A stretch of DNA of 45,839 nt from Streptomyces malaysiensis subsp. samsunensis (GTDB lineage: Bacteria > Actinomycetota > Actinomycetes > Streptomycetales > Streptomycetaceae), in contig NZ_JANIIC010000073.1 of assembly GCF_024519315.1 (NCBI RefSeq), positions 1 to 45,839 of the forward strand. The letters are read 5' to 3'. Shown here piece after piece: positions 7,726-18,400 of this stretch (position 1 is its first letter; the number at the start of each line of letters is the position of its first letter). The notes under the pieces were generated by a model. That model made no database searches, was not told the DNA's origin, and worked only from the letters and a program-made list of their open reading frames with translations. A program made the translations under genes and the position numbers.

Positions 7726-9018
7726 TCAGGTGACCACCCTCGGTATGAACGCCGCGTGGGCCCCGTCGGAGTAGCGGCGCAGTTCGACGCCGTACACCTC
7801 GGCGGAGCGGAGTTGTTGGCCGAGAAATCTGAGGACCAGGTTGAATTCGGGCGGGAAATGGCTGGCCACAATGACCATCCGGAGCCTGCCCAGGGCCAGA
7901 TTCGATTCGAGGGTGCGCAGGAACGAGCCCTCGTCGACCGTATAGCCCATCTCCGCCAGCAAACTCTCCCCGGTGCTGTTCTGCAATTGCGCGGTGTACT
8001 CCAGTGATCGCTGGAGGATATGGAGCGGCCAGTGCCGTGCCCCGCTGCCCGCGTAGTCGAGTATTTTCGCCAGGGCGCTGTGCGCGTTCCAGGTGTCGTG
8101 TGGTTCCACCACTTCGACGATAATCGGAATGCCCCTGGGATCGGCGAACAGATGGGTGGCGCTGAAGGAGTAGCCGTCCGTGTCCGGCATGATGTCCGTG
8201 GAGTTCCTGCGGATGAGCAGGAGCGGCGAGTTGGCCTCGTGGCCGTTTGCCGCCGTGGACAGCAGGTCCGGATAGCGCACGAGGATCTCGTGAAGCGGCG
8301 GGTCCTGGTGGGCCGCCGTCGGTGTGAGCTGGGAGAGCCCGGTGTCGGTCTGCAACACGATGCGTCGGTTCCATGTCTCGGCGCCCGGCCCCGCGAGTGC
8401 ATCGCGTCGGCGCGCATGCCGGCCTGAGGTCGTCCGCCCCGGATCCGCCGGCAGCAGTGCGGGGCGCTCCATCCAGCTGTCGACCGAAACAAGGCAGGAA
8501 TTCAGTATGAACGCCAGCGTCTTGTAGGTTCCGGTGAGGGCCAGCAGTTCGAGGATCTGCTTCTCGCTGTAGCGATCGGCGAGTTGCTTCCATGTGTCGT
8601 CCGAGACGGCCGACTGGGTGTGGAGCTCGTCGACCGCCTGGAGGAGGGCGGCTTCGAAGAGCGACCAGTCGGTGACGTCTTCCGAGGCGACCCGGGCGAT
8701 CTCCGTCTCGCTCAGCCCGACGAACAGTCCCGCGGCGTGGTGGTGCGCCCAGATGTACGGGGCCTGCGAGCGCCATGCCGTCCGCAGGATCACCATTTCG
8801 CGTTCGCGCGGCGGGAGGATGTCACCGGCGACATGCGTCAGCAGCGGCTGCATCGCGGGCAGCAGTGTCGGATGGTTCGCGATGGTCCGGTGGACGTTTG
8901 GTGGAGGCCGGTCCGCGAGGATCCCGTTCAGTGACTCCTTGATCTCCTGTGCGTAGACCTGGCCGGCCGGTGTGACGGCGAAGTCGTCCGCGTCCTGCGG
9001 ATCGATCCTGGGCCGCAT
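7726..9018 (-). CDS. CMD-like domain fused to degenerate PD-(D/E)XK-like domain
   Basis: A 430-residue two-domain protein of unknown role. Residues about 30-185 are an AhpD/carboxymuconolactone decarboxylase-like all-helical domain: LPPREREMVILRTAWRSQ then YIWAHHHAAG. The redox CxxC is absent, as in the known cysteine-less subgroup with a W-A-H-H motif. After a short Arg/Ala linker, residues about 220-430 resemble a PD-(D/E)XK nuclease family whose members read roughly 'VDHLFLD..G.P.LVEVKR...LDYAA': here ATHLFADPRGIPIIVEVVE, then AKILDYAG, NLALGRLRMVIVASHFPPE and AEVYGVELRRY. The catalytic Asp is Thr (residue 288) and the ExK Lys is Val (304), so nuclease activity is unlikely. ATG 9018 is chosen for its GAGG site; GTG 9048 is an in-frame alternative without one. 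It is divergent from the PKS and converges on its extender operon, so a role in the pathway is plausible but unproven. Confidence 0.75.
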   Translation of the reverse strand: MRPRIDPQDADDFAVTPAGQVYAQEIKESLNGILADRPPPNVHRTIANHPTLLPAMQPLLTHVAGDILPPREREMVILRTAWRSQAPYIWAHHHAAGLFVGLSETEIARVASEDVTDWSLFEAALLQAVDELHTQSAVSDDTWKQLADRYSEKQILELLALTGTYKTLAFILNSCLVSVDSWMERPALLPADPGRTTSGRHARRRDALAGPGAETWNRRIVLQTDTGLSQLTPTAAHQDPPLHEILVRYPDLLSTAANGHEANSPLLLIRRNSTDIMPDTDGYSFSATHLFADPRGIPIIVEVVEPHDTWNAHSALAKILDYAGSGARHWPLHILQRSLEYTAQLQNSTGESLLAEMGYTVDEGSFLRTLESNLALGRLRMVIVASHFPPEFNLVLRFLGQQLRSAEVYGVELRRYSDGAHAAFIPRVVT

Positions 9019-9444
9019 TTCCTTCACCCTCAAGCTATGTGTTGTCACGACAGTGTCTCGTCGACGCGCCGTAGGATTCCCCCCGGGCGGCTCTTTTCGG
9101 CCGACCGGGCTCTACCATAAGCGATCGTCGGAGTTCTCGAACACCGGGGGTCTAGGGGAGTTCCTAGCAACCGTTTTGGTGGCCTTCCTTCGTGTTTGGC
9201 GACGGCACTGGCATGTCATGCGCCGATGACGGTGGAAATGTGCGGCGAACGGCCCCGAATGGAGAGCGGCGACACGCACCTTGATATATGAGGAATGTCA
9301 GTTGACCTCCCATGTATCATCTGCGCATTGTTGATCGCGACTCGAACGACAGTCCGGTGTCGACGGATTAATTGGAGATCGGGCGTGCGTCAGCACCTGC
9401 TCTCCTGCCAAGCCTGCGAAGACGATGAGTTGGGGAGCGGTGCC
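9019..9444. promoter_or_regulatory. Divergent intergenic region upstream of the PKS
   Basis: About 425 bases separate the minus-strand CMD fusion gene from the PKS start. They are less GC-rich than the flanking genes and hold the CTAGGGG inverted repeat at 9152-9167. An AT-rich patch (TTGATATATGAGGAATGT, 9281-9298) is a plausible place for promoter elements, but I cannot assign exact -35 and -10 boxes. No gene is apparent; the PKS frame is open back to 9295 but residues before 9445 look non-coding. Confidence 0.5.
9152..9167. promoter_or_regulatory. PimM-like (PAS-LuxR) operator candidate
   Basis: CTAGGGGAGTTCCTAG is a 16-base inverted repeat matching 13 of 16 positions of the PimM consensus CTVGGGAWWTCCCBAG. 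It lies in the divergent region, 278 bases upstream of the PKS start and 134 bases upstream of the CMD fusion start, so it could serve either or both. The outer CTAG tetrads are identical to the site at 3266-3281. Confidence 0.6.
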
Positions 9445-12400
9445 GTGAGCGGAGCCGAGTCCATGTCCGTCCAGGGACTCCACGAGACGGACACCGCGAT
9501 CGCGGTGGTGGGAGTGTCCTGCCGGTTGCCGTCCGCGGCGGACCCCGCGCGGTTCTGGCGGCTGCTGACCGGCGCGGTGAGCGCGGTGTCATCGGTACCA
9601 CCGAGCCGGTGGAGCGACGAGGACGTGGCAGCGGGCTCCGATGGGGTCGGCTGGGGCGCCTTCGTGGACGAAGTCGACCGTTTCGACGCGGAGTTCTTCG
9701 GGATCTCGCCGCGCGAGGCGCGGGCGATGGACCCACAGCAGCGTCTCGCGCTGGAGCTTGGCTGGGAGGTCCTGGAGGACGCGGGCATACTCCCGGACGC
9801 GGTACGCGGCGGTGGCACCGGCGTGTTCATCGGTGTGACCGCGGACGACTACGGCGTACTGGACCGGCGCAGGGGACCGGCCGCGATCGGACATCACACG
9901 CTGACCGGTCTGAACCGGAGCGTCATCGCGAACCGGGTCTCCTACTTCCTCGGGCTCCGGGGACCGAGTCTGGTGGTGGACACCGGGCAGTCGTCCGCGC
10001 TGGTGGCGGTGCACCTGGCGTGCGAGAGCCTGCGGCGCGGGGAGTCGGCCATGGCGCTGGCCGGCGGTGTGCAGCTCAACCTGGCGCCGGACAGCGCGGT
10101 GGCGGCCTCCCGGCTCGGCGCCCTGTCACCGGACGGCCGCTGCTTCACCTTCGACGAGCGCGCAGGCGGCTATGTGCGTGGCGAGGGCGCGGGAATGGTG
10201 CTGCTCAAGCCCCTGGCGAAGGCGTTGGCCGACGGGGATGAGATCTACTGCGTCATCGAGGGCAGCGCGGTGGGCAACGACGGCCCCAGCGAGGGCCTGA
10301 CCACCCCCGATCCGGCGGGGCAGGAAACGGTTCTGCGGGCGGCGTGCCGACGCGCCGGGGTCGATCCAACCGCGGTCCAGTACGTGGAACTGCACGGCAC
10401 CGGTACCCGGGTGGGCGATCCGGTGGAGGCGGCGGCGCTCGGCGCGGTGTACGGGGCGGGTCGTGCCACCGACCACCCGCTGCTGGTCGGTTCGGCGAAG
10501 ACGAACGTGGGGCATCTGGAGGGTGCCGCGGGCATCGTCGGCCTTCTCAAGGTCGTGCTGTCGCTGCGGAACGGCGAGTTGCCGGCGAGCCTGAACCATG
10601 AACTCCCCAACCCCGCCATCCGCTTCGACGAGTGGCGCCTGGAAGTGGCCACCTCGACCCGCCCCTGGCCCTACCGCGACGGCCGGGCCCTGGCCGGAGT
10701 GTCGTCCTTCGGCATGGGCGGCACCAACTGCCACGTGATCGTGTCCGCCGCCGAACCGGCCCCCACAGGCGTACCCGCGGGCACGGACGCACCCGCAGGC
10801 GCGGACACGGACGGGCGCGCCGGCATGGCGGACAGCGCCCTCATGGCGGGTGGCGCCGTGCCGTGGCCGCTGTCGGGCCGCACTCGGGACGCGCTGCGCA
10901 CGCAGGCCGTCCGCCTCGCCTCCCAACTGGCGGAGAACCACCGGCTCGACCCGGTGGACGTGGGCTTCTCCCTGGCCACCACCCGGACCGCGTTCCGCCA
11001 CCGCGCCGTCGTCCTCGCGCCGGACCGGCCGGGTGCCCCGGACGCGCTGGCGGCGCTGGCCGACGGTGAGTCCGCGCCGGGCGTGGTGCGAGGAGTCGCC
11101 GATGTCGAGGGCAGGACGGTGTTCGTCTTCCCCGGGCAGGGTTCGCAGTGGGCGGGCATGGGTGTCCGGCTGATGGCGGAGTCCCCGGTGTTCGCCGAGC
11201 GGCTGGCCGAGTGCGCCGCCGCGCTCGCGCCCCATGTGGACTGGTCGCTGCCGGAGGTGTTGCGACAGGCCCCGGGCGCGCCCTCGCTGGAACGGGTGGA
11301 TGTGGTCCAGCCCGCCTCCTGGGCGGTGATGGTCTCCCTCGCGGCGGTATGGCAGGCGCACGGGGTGGTCCCGGACGCGGTGCTGGGGCATTCCCAGGGG
11401 GAGATCGCGGCGGCGTGCGTGTCCGGTGCGCTGTCCCTGGAGGACGCGGCCCGCGTGGTGGCGCTGCGCGGCCAGACCATCGCACGCCGTCTGGCGGGGT
11501 CGGGCGGCATGCTGTCGGTGTCGCTGCCCTTGGCCGAGGTCGAGGCGTGGCTGCGTCGCTGGGACGGCCGGGTGTCGGTCGCGGCGCTGAACGGGCCCGG
11601 CTCGGTGGTGGTCTCCGGTGAACTGGACGCGCTGGACGAGCTGCTCGAGGAGCTGACCGGCACGGATGTGCGGGTGCGGCGGGTCGCGATCGACTACGCC
11701 TCGCACTCGGCGCAGGTGGAGCAGGTGCGCGAGGAGATGTCGGCCGCGCTGGAGGGCATCAGCCCGCGCCGGGCCGAGGTGCCGTTCTTCTCCACGGTCA
11801 CCGGCGAGTGGCTGGACACCACCGGTATGGATGCCGGGTATTGGTACCGCAATCTGCGGCAGACCGTCCGCTTCGAACCGGCCGTCCGGGCGCTGCTCGG
11901 GCAGGACCACCGGGTCTTCGTCGAGGTCAGCACCCATCCGGTGCTGACCGCCGGGGTGCAGGATGTCATCGACGAGGCCGATGTCCGGGCGGTCGCCGTC
12001 GGCACGCTGCGCCGGGACCTGGGCGGGGCGGACCGGTTCCTGAGCTGTCTGGCGGAGGTGTACGTCCGCGGGGTGCCGGTCGACTGGTCGCAGGCGTTCG
12101 CCGGGACCGGCGCCCGGCGGGTGGCCCTGCCGACGTATGGGTTCCAGCGGGAGCGGTACTGGCTCCCGGAGCCCGTCGGTGATGCCACGGCGGGGGACGC
12201 CGTCGCGGCCGCTCCGATGGCCGTACGCGGACCCGCCGCCGGCCTGGAGCCGACGTCGGAGGCGGTTTCGGAACGGGCCGTGGAGCGTGCGGGGTCCGAC
12301 GCGTCGTGGACCCGCGCCGACCTGGGACGGCTGGTCCGGGCGGAGGCGGCGGTGGTGCTGGGCTTCACCTCCGCGGAGCAGGTGAACCCGGCGGTGTCCT

Positions 12401-15400
12401 TCCGGGAGTTGGGCTTCGACTCGGCGATGACCGTGGAGCTGGTGACCCGGCTGAAGGCGGCCACCGGCCTGCGGATACCCAACACCGTGCTGTTCGACCA
12501 TCCCACCCCCGACCGGTGCGCCGACCATCTGGCCGCCGAGCTCACCGGCCCGGTCACCGCCGGCACCCCGGCGGCGGCGCCCGCCGCCCCGGCGGACGAC
12601 CCGGTGGTCATCGTGGGCATGGCCTGCCGCTACCCGGGCGGGGTGAACTCGCCCGCGGAACTGTGGGACTTGGTGTCAGGTGAAGTCGATGCGGTCTCCG
12701 ACATGCCCACCGGCCGGGGGTGGGCGCCCGAGATCACGGCGACCGGCAGACCGGGCGGGTTTCTGTACGACGCGGACCGGTTCGACGCGGCGCTGTTCGG
12801 GATCTCGCCGCGCGAGGCCGAGGCCATGGACCCGCAGCAGCGGCTGGCGCTGGAGGTCAGTTGGGAGGCGGTGGAACGGGCCGAGATCGCCCCGTCGTCC
12901 CTGCAGGGCAGCCGGACCGGGGTGTTCATGGGGGCGATGGCCCAGGACTACGGCCCCAGGCTGCAGGACAGCGCCGGCGCCGCGGAGGGATATCTGCTCA
13001 CCGGCACCTCGCCGAGCGTCCTCTCCGGCCGGATCGCCTACGCCCTGGGGCTGCACGGGCCCACGCTGACCGTGGACACGGCGTGCTCGTCGTCGCTGGT
13101 GGCGCTCCACCTGGCGGCGCAGGCGCTGCGCGGTGGCGAGTGCTCCCTGGCGCTGGCCGGCGGGGTCACCGTCATGTCGGAACCGGGCATCTTCGTGGAG
13201 TTCGCCCGGCAGGGCGGTCTGTCGCCCGACGGCCGCTGCAAGGCGTACGCGGAGGGAGCGGACGGCACCGGCTGGTCCGAGGGCGTGGGCGTACTGGTCC
13301 TGGAACGGCTCTCGGACGCGCTCCGCGGCGGCCACCGGGTGCTGGCGGTACTGCGCGGTTCCGCGGTCAACTCGGACGGGGCGTCGAACGGCCTGACCGC
13401 GCCCAGCGGAATCGCGCAACGGCAGGTGATCGGCCAGGCCCTGGCCGGTGCGGGCCTGCTCTCCTCGGACGTGGACGCCGTGGAGGGACACGGCACCGGC
13501 ACCCGGCTGGGCGACCCCATCGAGGCCCAGGCGCTGCTGGCCACCTACGGGCAGGGCCGCGACTCGGACCGTCCGCTGCTGCTGGGGTCGCTCAAGTCCA
13601 ACATCGGGCATGCGCAGGCCGCCGCCGGTGTCGCGGGCGTCATCAAGATGGTCCTGGCCATGCACCACGGTGTGCTGCCGCGCACCTTGCACGTGGACGC
13701 GCCGTCGTCACAGGTGGACTGGTCGGCCGGGGCGGTGGAACTGCTCACCGGGTCCTTGCCGTGGCCACCGGCCGAACGGCCCCGCCGTGCGGGTGTGTCG
13801 TCGTTCGGGATCAGCGGCACCAACGCGCATGTGATCGTCGAACAGCCACCGGCGAACGGGCCCGATGAGTCCGCCGGGCGGGCACCGGCCGCGCCGCAAG
13901 CGCAGACCGGGCCCGAGGTGGCGCCGTGGCCGGTGTCGGCCCGTACCGAGGCGGCGCTGGACGCCCAACTGGACCGGCTGGCCGCGTTCGTGGCCGACAC
14001 CGGCGCGACGGCGCCGGACATCGGCTACTCGCTGGCGACGACACGCTCCGAGCTGGAGCACCGAGCGGTCCTCCTGGCCGCGCCGGACACCATGGCGGAC
14101 GGCGACCGGCGTCCCGTGACGGTGGCGCGGGGCACGGCGGTGGGCGACCCCGGCCCGGTGGCGCTGCTGTTCGCCGGACAGGGCGCGCAGCGACTGGGCA
14201 TGGGCCGTGCACTGCACGCCCGTTTCCCGGTGTTCGCAGCGGCATGGAACGAGGTCTGCGCCCTGCTGGACGCCGAGCTGGAGCGGCCGTTGCGCGAAGC
14301 GGTATTCGGCGACGAGACGGGATTGCTGGACCGCACCGAGTACGCCCAACCCGCGCTGTTCGCCCTGGAAGTGGCCCTTTACCGGCTGGTGGAGTCGTGG
14401 GGCGTGACGCCCGGTCTGCTGGTCGGCCATTCCGTCGGGGAGATCGCCGCGGCACATGTGGCCGGGGTGCTGTCGCTGCCCGACGCGTGCCGGCTCGTCG
14501 CGGCACGCGGACGGCTGATGCAGGCGCTGCCGGAGGGCGGCGCCATGGTCGCCCTGCGGGCCACCGAGGACGAGGTGGCGCCACTGCTCGCCGACGCCGG
14601 GGACCGGTGGGGACTCGCCGCGGTCAACGGCCCTCAGTCGGTGGTGGTGTCCGGGGAGGCCGACGCGGTCGAGGCGATAGCGGACCGGTTCGCGGCGGAC
14701 GGCCGCAAGACCACCCGGCTGCGTGTCGGCCACGCGTTCCACTCCCCGTTGATGGCGCCGATGCTGGACGACTTTCGCGCGGTCGTCGAGGGCCTGTCCT
14801 TCGGCGAGCCGCGCATTCCGATCGTCTCGACCGTCACCGGTGAACGGATCGAGGCGGAACACATCCGCAGTCACGACTACTGGGTGGAGCACGTCAGCCG
14901 GACCGTGCGGTTCGCCGACGCGGTCGGCGCCGCGGCCGCGGCCGGCGCCCGCACCTTCCTCGAACTGGGCCCCGACGCGACGCTGTCCGTGCTCGCCGAG
15001 GACGCCCTCACCGACATGGCGCAGGTGGCGGCGGTGCCACTGCTGGACAGGGAGCGTGGCGAGGAGTCCACGGCGCTGACGGCGGCGGCCCGGCTGTATG
15101 TGCGGGGCGTACCGGTCCGGTGGGCCGAACTGTTCGCCGGGACCGGCGCCCGCCGTATCGCGCTGCCGACCTACGCGTTCCAGCGGGACCGGTACTGGAC
15201 CGCGTCCGCCGTGTCCTCTGCGGTTGGCGCGGTCTCGGCCGGGCTCGACCGTATGGCGCACCCGCTGCTCGGCGCGGCCGTGGAACTGCCCGAGAACGGT
15301 GGTCAGCTCTGCACCGGAGTGCTGTCGGTGACGGCGCAGCCATGGCTGGCCGACCATGTGGTGGCCGGACATACGACCTTCCCCGGGGCCGGCTTCGTGG

Positions 15401-18400
15401 AACTGGCCGTACGGGCGGGTGACGAGGTCGGCTGCGGTCTGGTCGAGGAACTCACCCTGGCCGCACCGCTGGTGCTGTCCGGGCCGGGCGACGGCGGTGT
15501 GCACGTCCAGGTCGCGCTCGGCGCCCCCGACGACGGCGGCCGACGCACCCTGGGCATCCACGCACGGCCGGCCGCCGGCCCGCCGGACGCGCCGTGGACA
15601 CGGCACGCCACCGGCGTCCTCGCGCCGGACACGTCCACGGCCGACACCGACACCGGGCGGGTGTGGCCGCCCGCGGACGCCGTACCGGTCGACCTGGACG
15701 GCTTCTACGAGCAATGGCGCGATGCCGGACTCGCCCACGGGCCGGCGTTCCGAGGTGTCCGGGCGGTCTGGACGGCCGGTGACGAGGTGCTGGCCGAGGT
15801 CGTCCTTCCCGAGCACGCGGCCGACGACGCCGACGCGTACCGTCTGCATCCCGCGCTGCTGGACGCGGCGCTGCACATCGTGCCGCTGGCCGGTCCCGAT
15901 GGCCCGGACGGCGGATGGCCGGACCCGATCTGGGCCGAGGCGTTTTCCCGGTCCGAGGCGTCGTCCTGGTCGGGGGTGCTGCTGCGCGCCGTGGGCGCGT
16001 CGGTGCTGCGAGTGCGGCTGCGCAGGACGGGAGGTGACACGGTCACACTGACCGCGACGGACGTGGCGGGCGATCCGGTGGTGTCGGTGCGCACGCTGAC
16101 GCTGCGCCCGCGGGCCGTGCCCACCACGGCGGCCACGGCCGATCGGCCGCTGCTGCGCCTGGACTGGCGGCCCGCCCCGGTGCCGGACACCGCTGGTCAC
16201 GACCGTGTCGCGACCGAGGACGCGGTGCTGGTGCCGGTCCTCGCACCGGTGGGCGTACCGGTGCCGGAGGCGGTCCGTGCCGTCACCGCGTCGGTGCTCG
16301 ACACGTTGAGGCGACACCTCGACGAGGCGGACGGCGCGTATGGCGGGGACGGCGACGGTCGGCCCTCACGGCTGGTGTTCATGACCCGTGGAGCGGTGGC
16401 CACCACCCCCGGCACGGCCCCCGATGTGGTGGCGGCGTCGGTGTGGGGACTGGTGCGTTCGGCTCAGCGGGAGATCCCCGGCCGGTTCGTGCTGCTCGAC
16501 CTGGAGGCCGTGGAAGACGCGGACGGCGGGCAGCTGGTGTCGCCTGACCCGGCGACGCTCCGCGCGGCGCTGGACTGTGGTGAGCCGGAGTTGGCGTTGC
16601 GCGCCGGTGAGCTGCTGATGCCCCGTCTGATCCCGGCCGACGCCCCGGACCCGGCGGCGTCGGGCACCGTGTGGGGCGGCGCGGGCACCGTGCTGGTCAC
16701 CGGTGGTCTCGGCGGTCTCGGCGCGCTGGTCGCCCGGCACCTGGTGACCGCGCACGGGGTGCGTCATCTGGTGCTGGCCGGGCGTCGGGGCGCCGACACC
16801 GAGGGCGCCGATGAACTGGTGGCCGAGCTGACCGGACAGGGCGCGCGGGTGACCGTCGCCGCCTGCGACGTCTCCGACCGTGCGGCCGTGGCGGCCCTAC
16901 TGGCGACGTTCCCGGCCGAGGATCCGCTGACCGGTGTGGTGCACACCGCCGGTGTGCTCGACGACGGACTGGTCGGGGCGCTCACCCCGGACCGGCTGGA
17001 CACGGTGTTCCGCCCGAAGCTGGACGGGGCGTGGCATCTGCACGAACTGACGCGGGACCGCGGACTGACCGCGTTCGTGGTGTTCTCGTCGGTGTTCGGT
17101 GTGCTTGGCAACGCGGGGCAGGCCAGTTACACCGCGGCGAACGCGTTCCTGGACGCGCTGGCGCGGCGGCGGACCGCGGAGGGGCTGGCGGGACTGTCCA
17201 TCGGCTGGGGGCCGTGGCGGCAGGACACCGGGGGCATGACCGCTTCGCTGAGCGCCGTGGAGATGCGGCGGATCACCGGGGGCGGGCTGCCGGAACTCGC
17301 CGTCGACCAGGGGCTGTCCTGGTTCGACACCGCGGGCGCGCAGGACGAGTCCTTCGTTGTCGCCGCACACATCGACCGGGCCGCCCTGCGGGCGGGTGAC
17401 ACCGTGCCCGCCGTCCTCCACGGCCTGGTCCCCGCCCAACCCACCCGTCGCACCGCCACCGCCGCTGCCGCCATCGCCACCGGCGGCAGCCTCGACCCGC
17501 TGGCCGGGCTGACGGCCGACCAGGCCCGTGTCACCCTGCTGCGGTGGGTGCGCGAGCAGGTGATGGCGGTGCTCGGACACACCAACCCGGCGGCGGTCGA
17601 GGCCGGGCGGACCTTCAAGGACATGGGCTTCGACTCCCTGACCGCCGGTCAGTTGCGGAACGGCCTGCGGACCCGGACGGGCCTGAGCCTGCCCTCGACG
17701 CTGATCTACGACCATCCGACCCCGGAAACCCTGGCCGCCCATCTGTGGACCGAGCTGGGCGGCGCGGCGGACGAGCGGCAGGAGAGCGCCGGGCCGGCCC
17801 CGATCACGGCGGGTGGCCCGGCGGCCGGGGCGACCGCTGCCGAGCCGATCGCGATCATCGGCATGAGCTGCCGTTTCCCCGGCGGGGTCCGCTCGCCCGA
17901 GGAGCTGTGGGAGCTGCTGGCCGAGGGCACGGACGCCATCCGCCCACTGCCCGCCGACCGCGGCTGGGGCCCGGGTGTGTACCACCCCGACCCGGAGCGC
18001 ACGGGCACGACCTACTCGGCGGCGGGGGGCTTTCTGGACGGCGTGGCCGAGTTCGACGCGGCGTTCTTCGGCATCTCCCCGCGTGAGGCGGTCTCGATGG
18101 ACCCGCAGCAGCGGATGCTGCTGGAACTCGCCTGGGAGGCGTTCGAACGCGCCGGGCTCGACCCCACATCCCTGCGGGGCAGTACGACGGGCACCTTCGT
18201 CTCGGCTACGGCCCAGCAGTACGGCGCGGGGGCGTCGGCGGACTCCGATGGGTATCAGCTCACCGGCACCCTCCCCAGCGTGCTGTCCGGCCGTCTCTCC
18301 TATCTGTTCGACTTCAGCGGTCCGGCCGTGACGGTGGACACGGCCTGCTCGGCCTCCCTGGTCGCGCTGCACCTGGCGTGCCAGTCGCTGCGCTCGGGGG

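Noticed and set aside
9295..9444. Extension of the PKS frame upstream to 9295
   Set aside because: The frame is open, but there is no ribosome-binding site at 9295, the residues are not PKS-like, and base use is unlike the coding part. The GTG at 9445 has a good site.
10126..12528. Long minus-strand open frames (up to about 870 codons) inside the PKS
   Set aside because: These are His/Arg/Gly-rich antisense shadows caused by the high third-position GC of the PKS gene.
13708..16317. KS module 1 reading EGHGTGT instead of EAHGTGT as a sign of inactivity
   Set aside because: The His is intact and Gly for Ala at this place is seen in active KS domains; the catalytic Cys and the other His are present.
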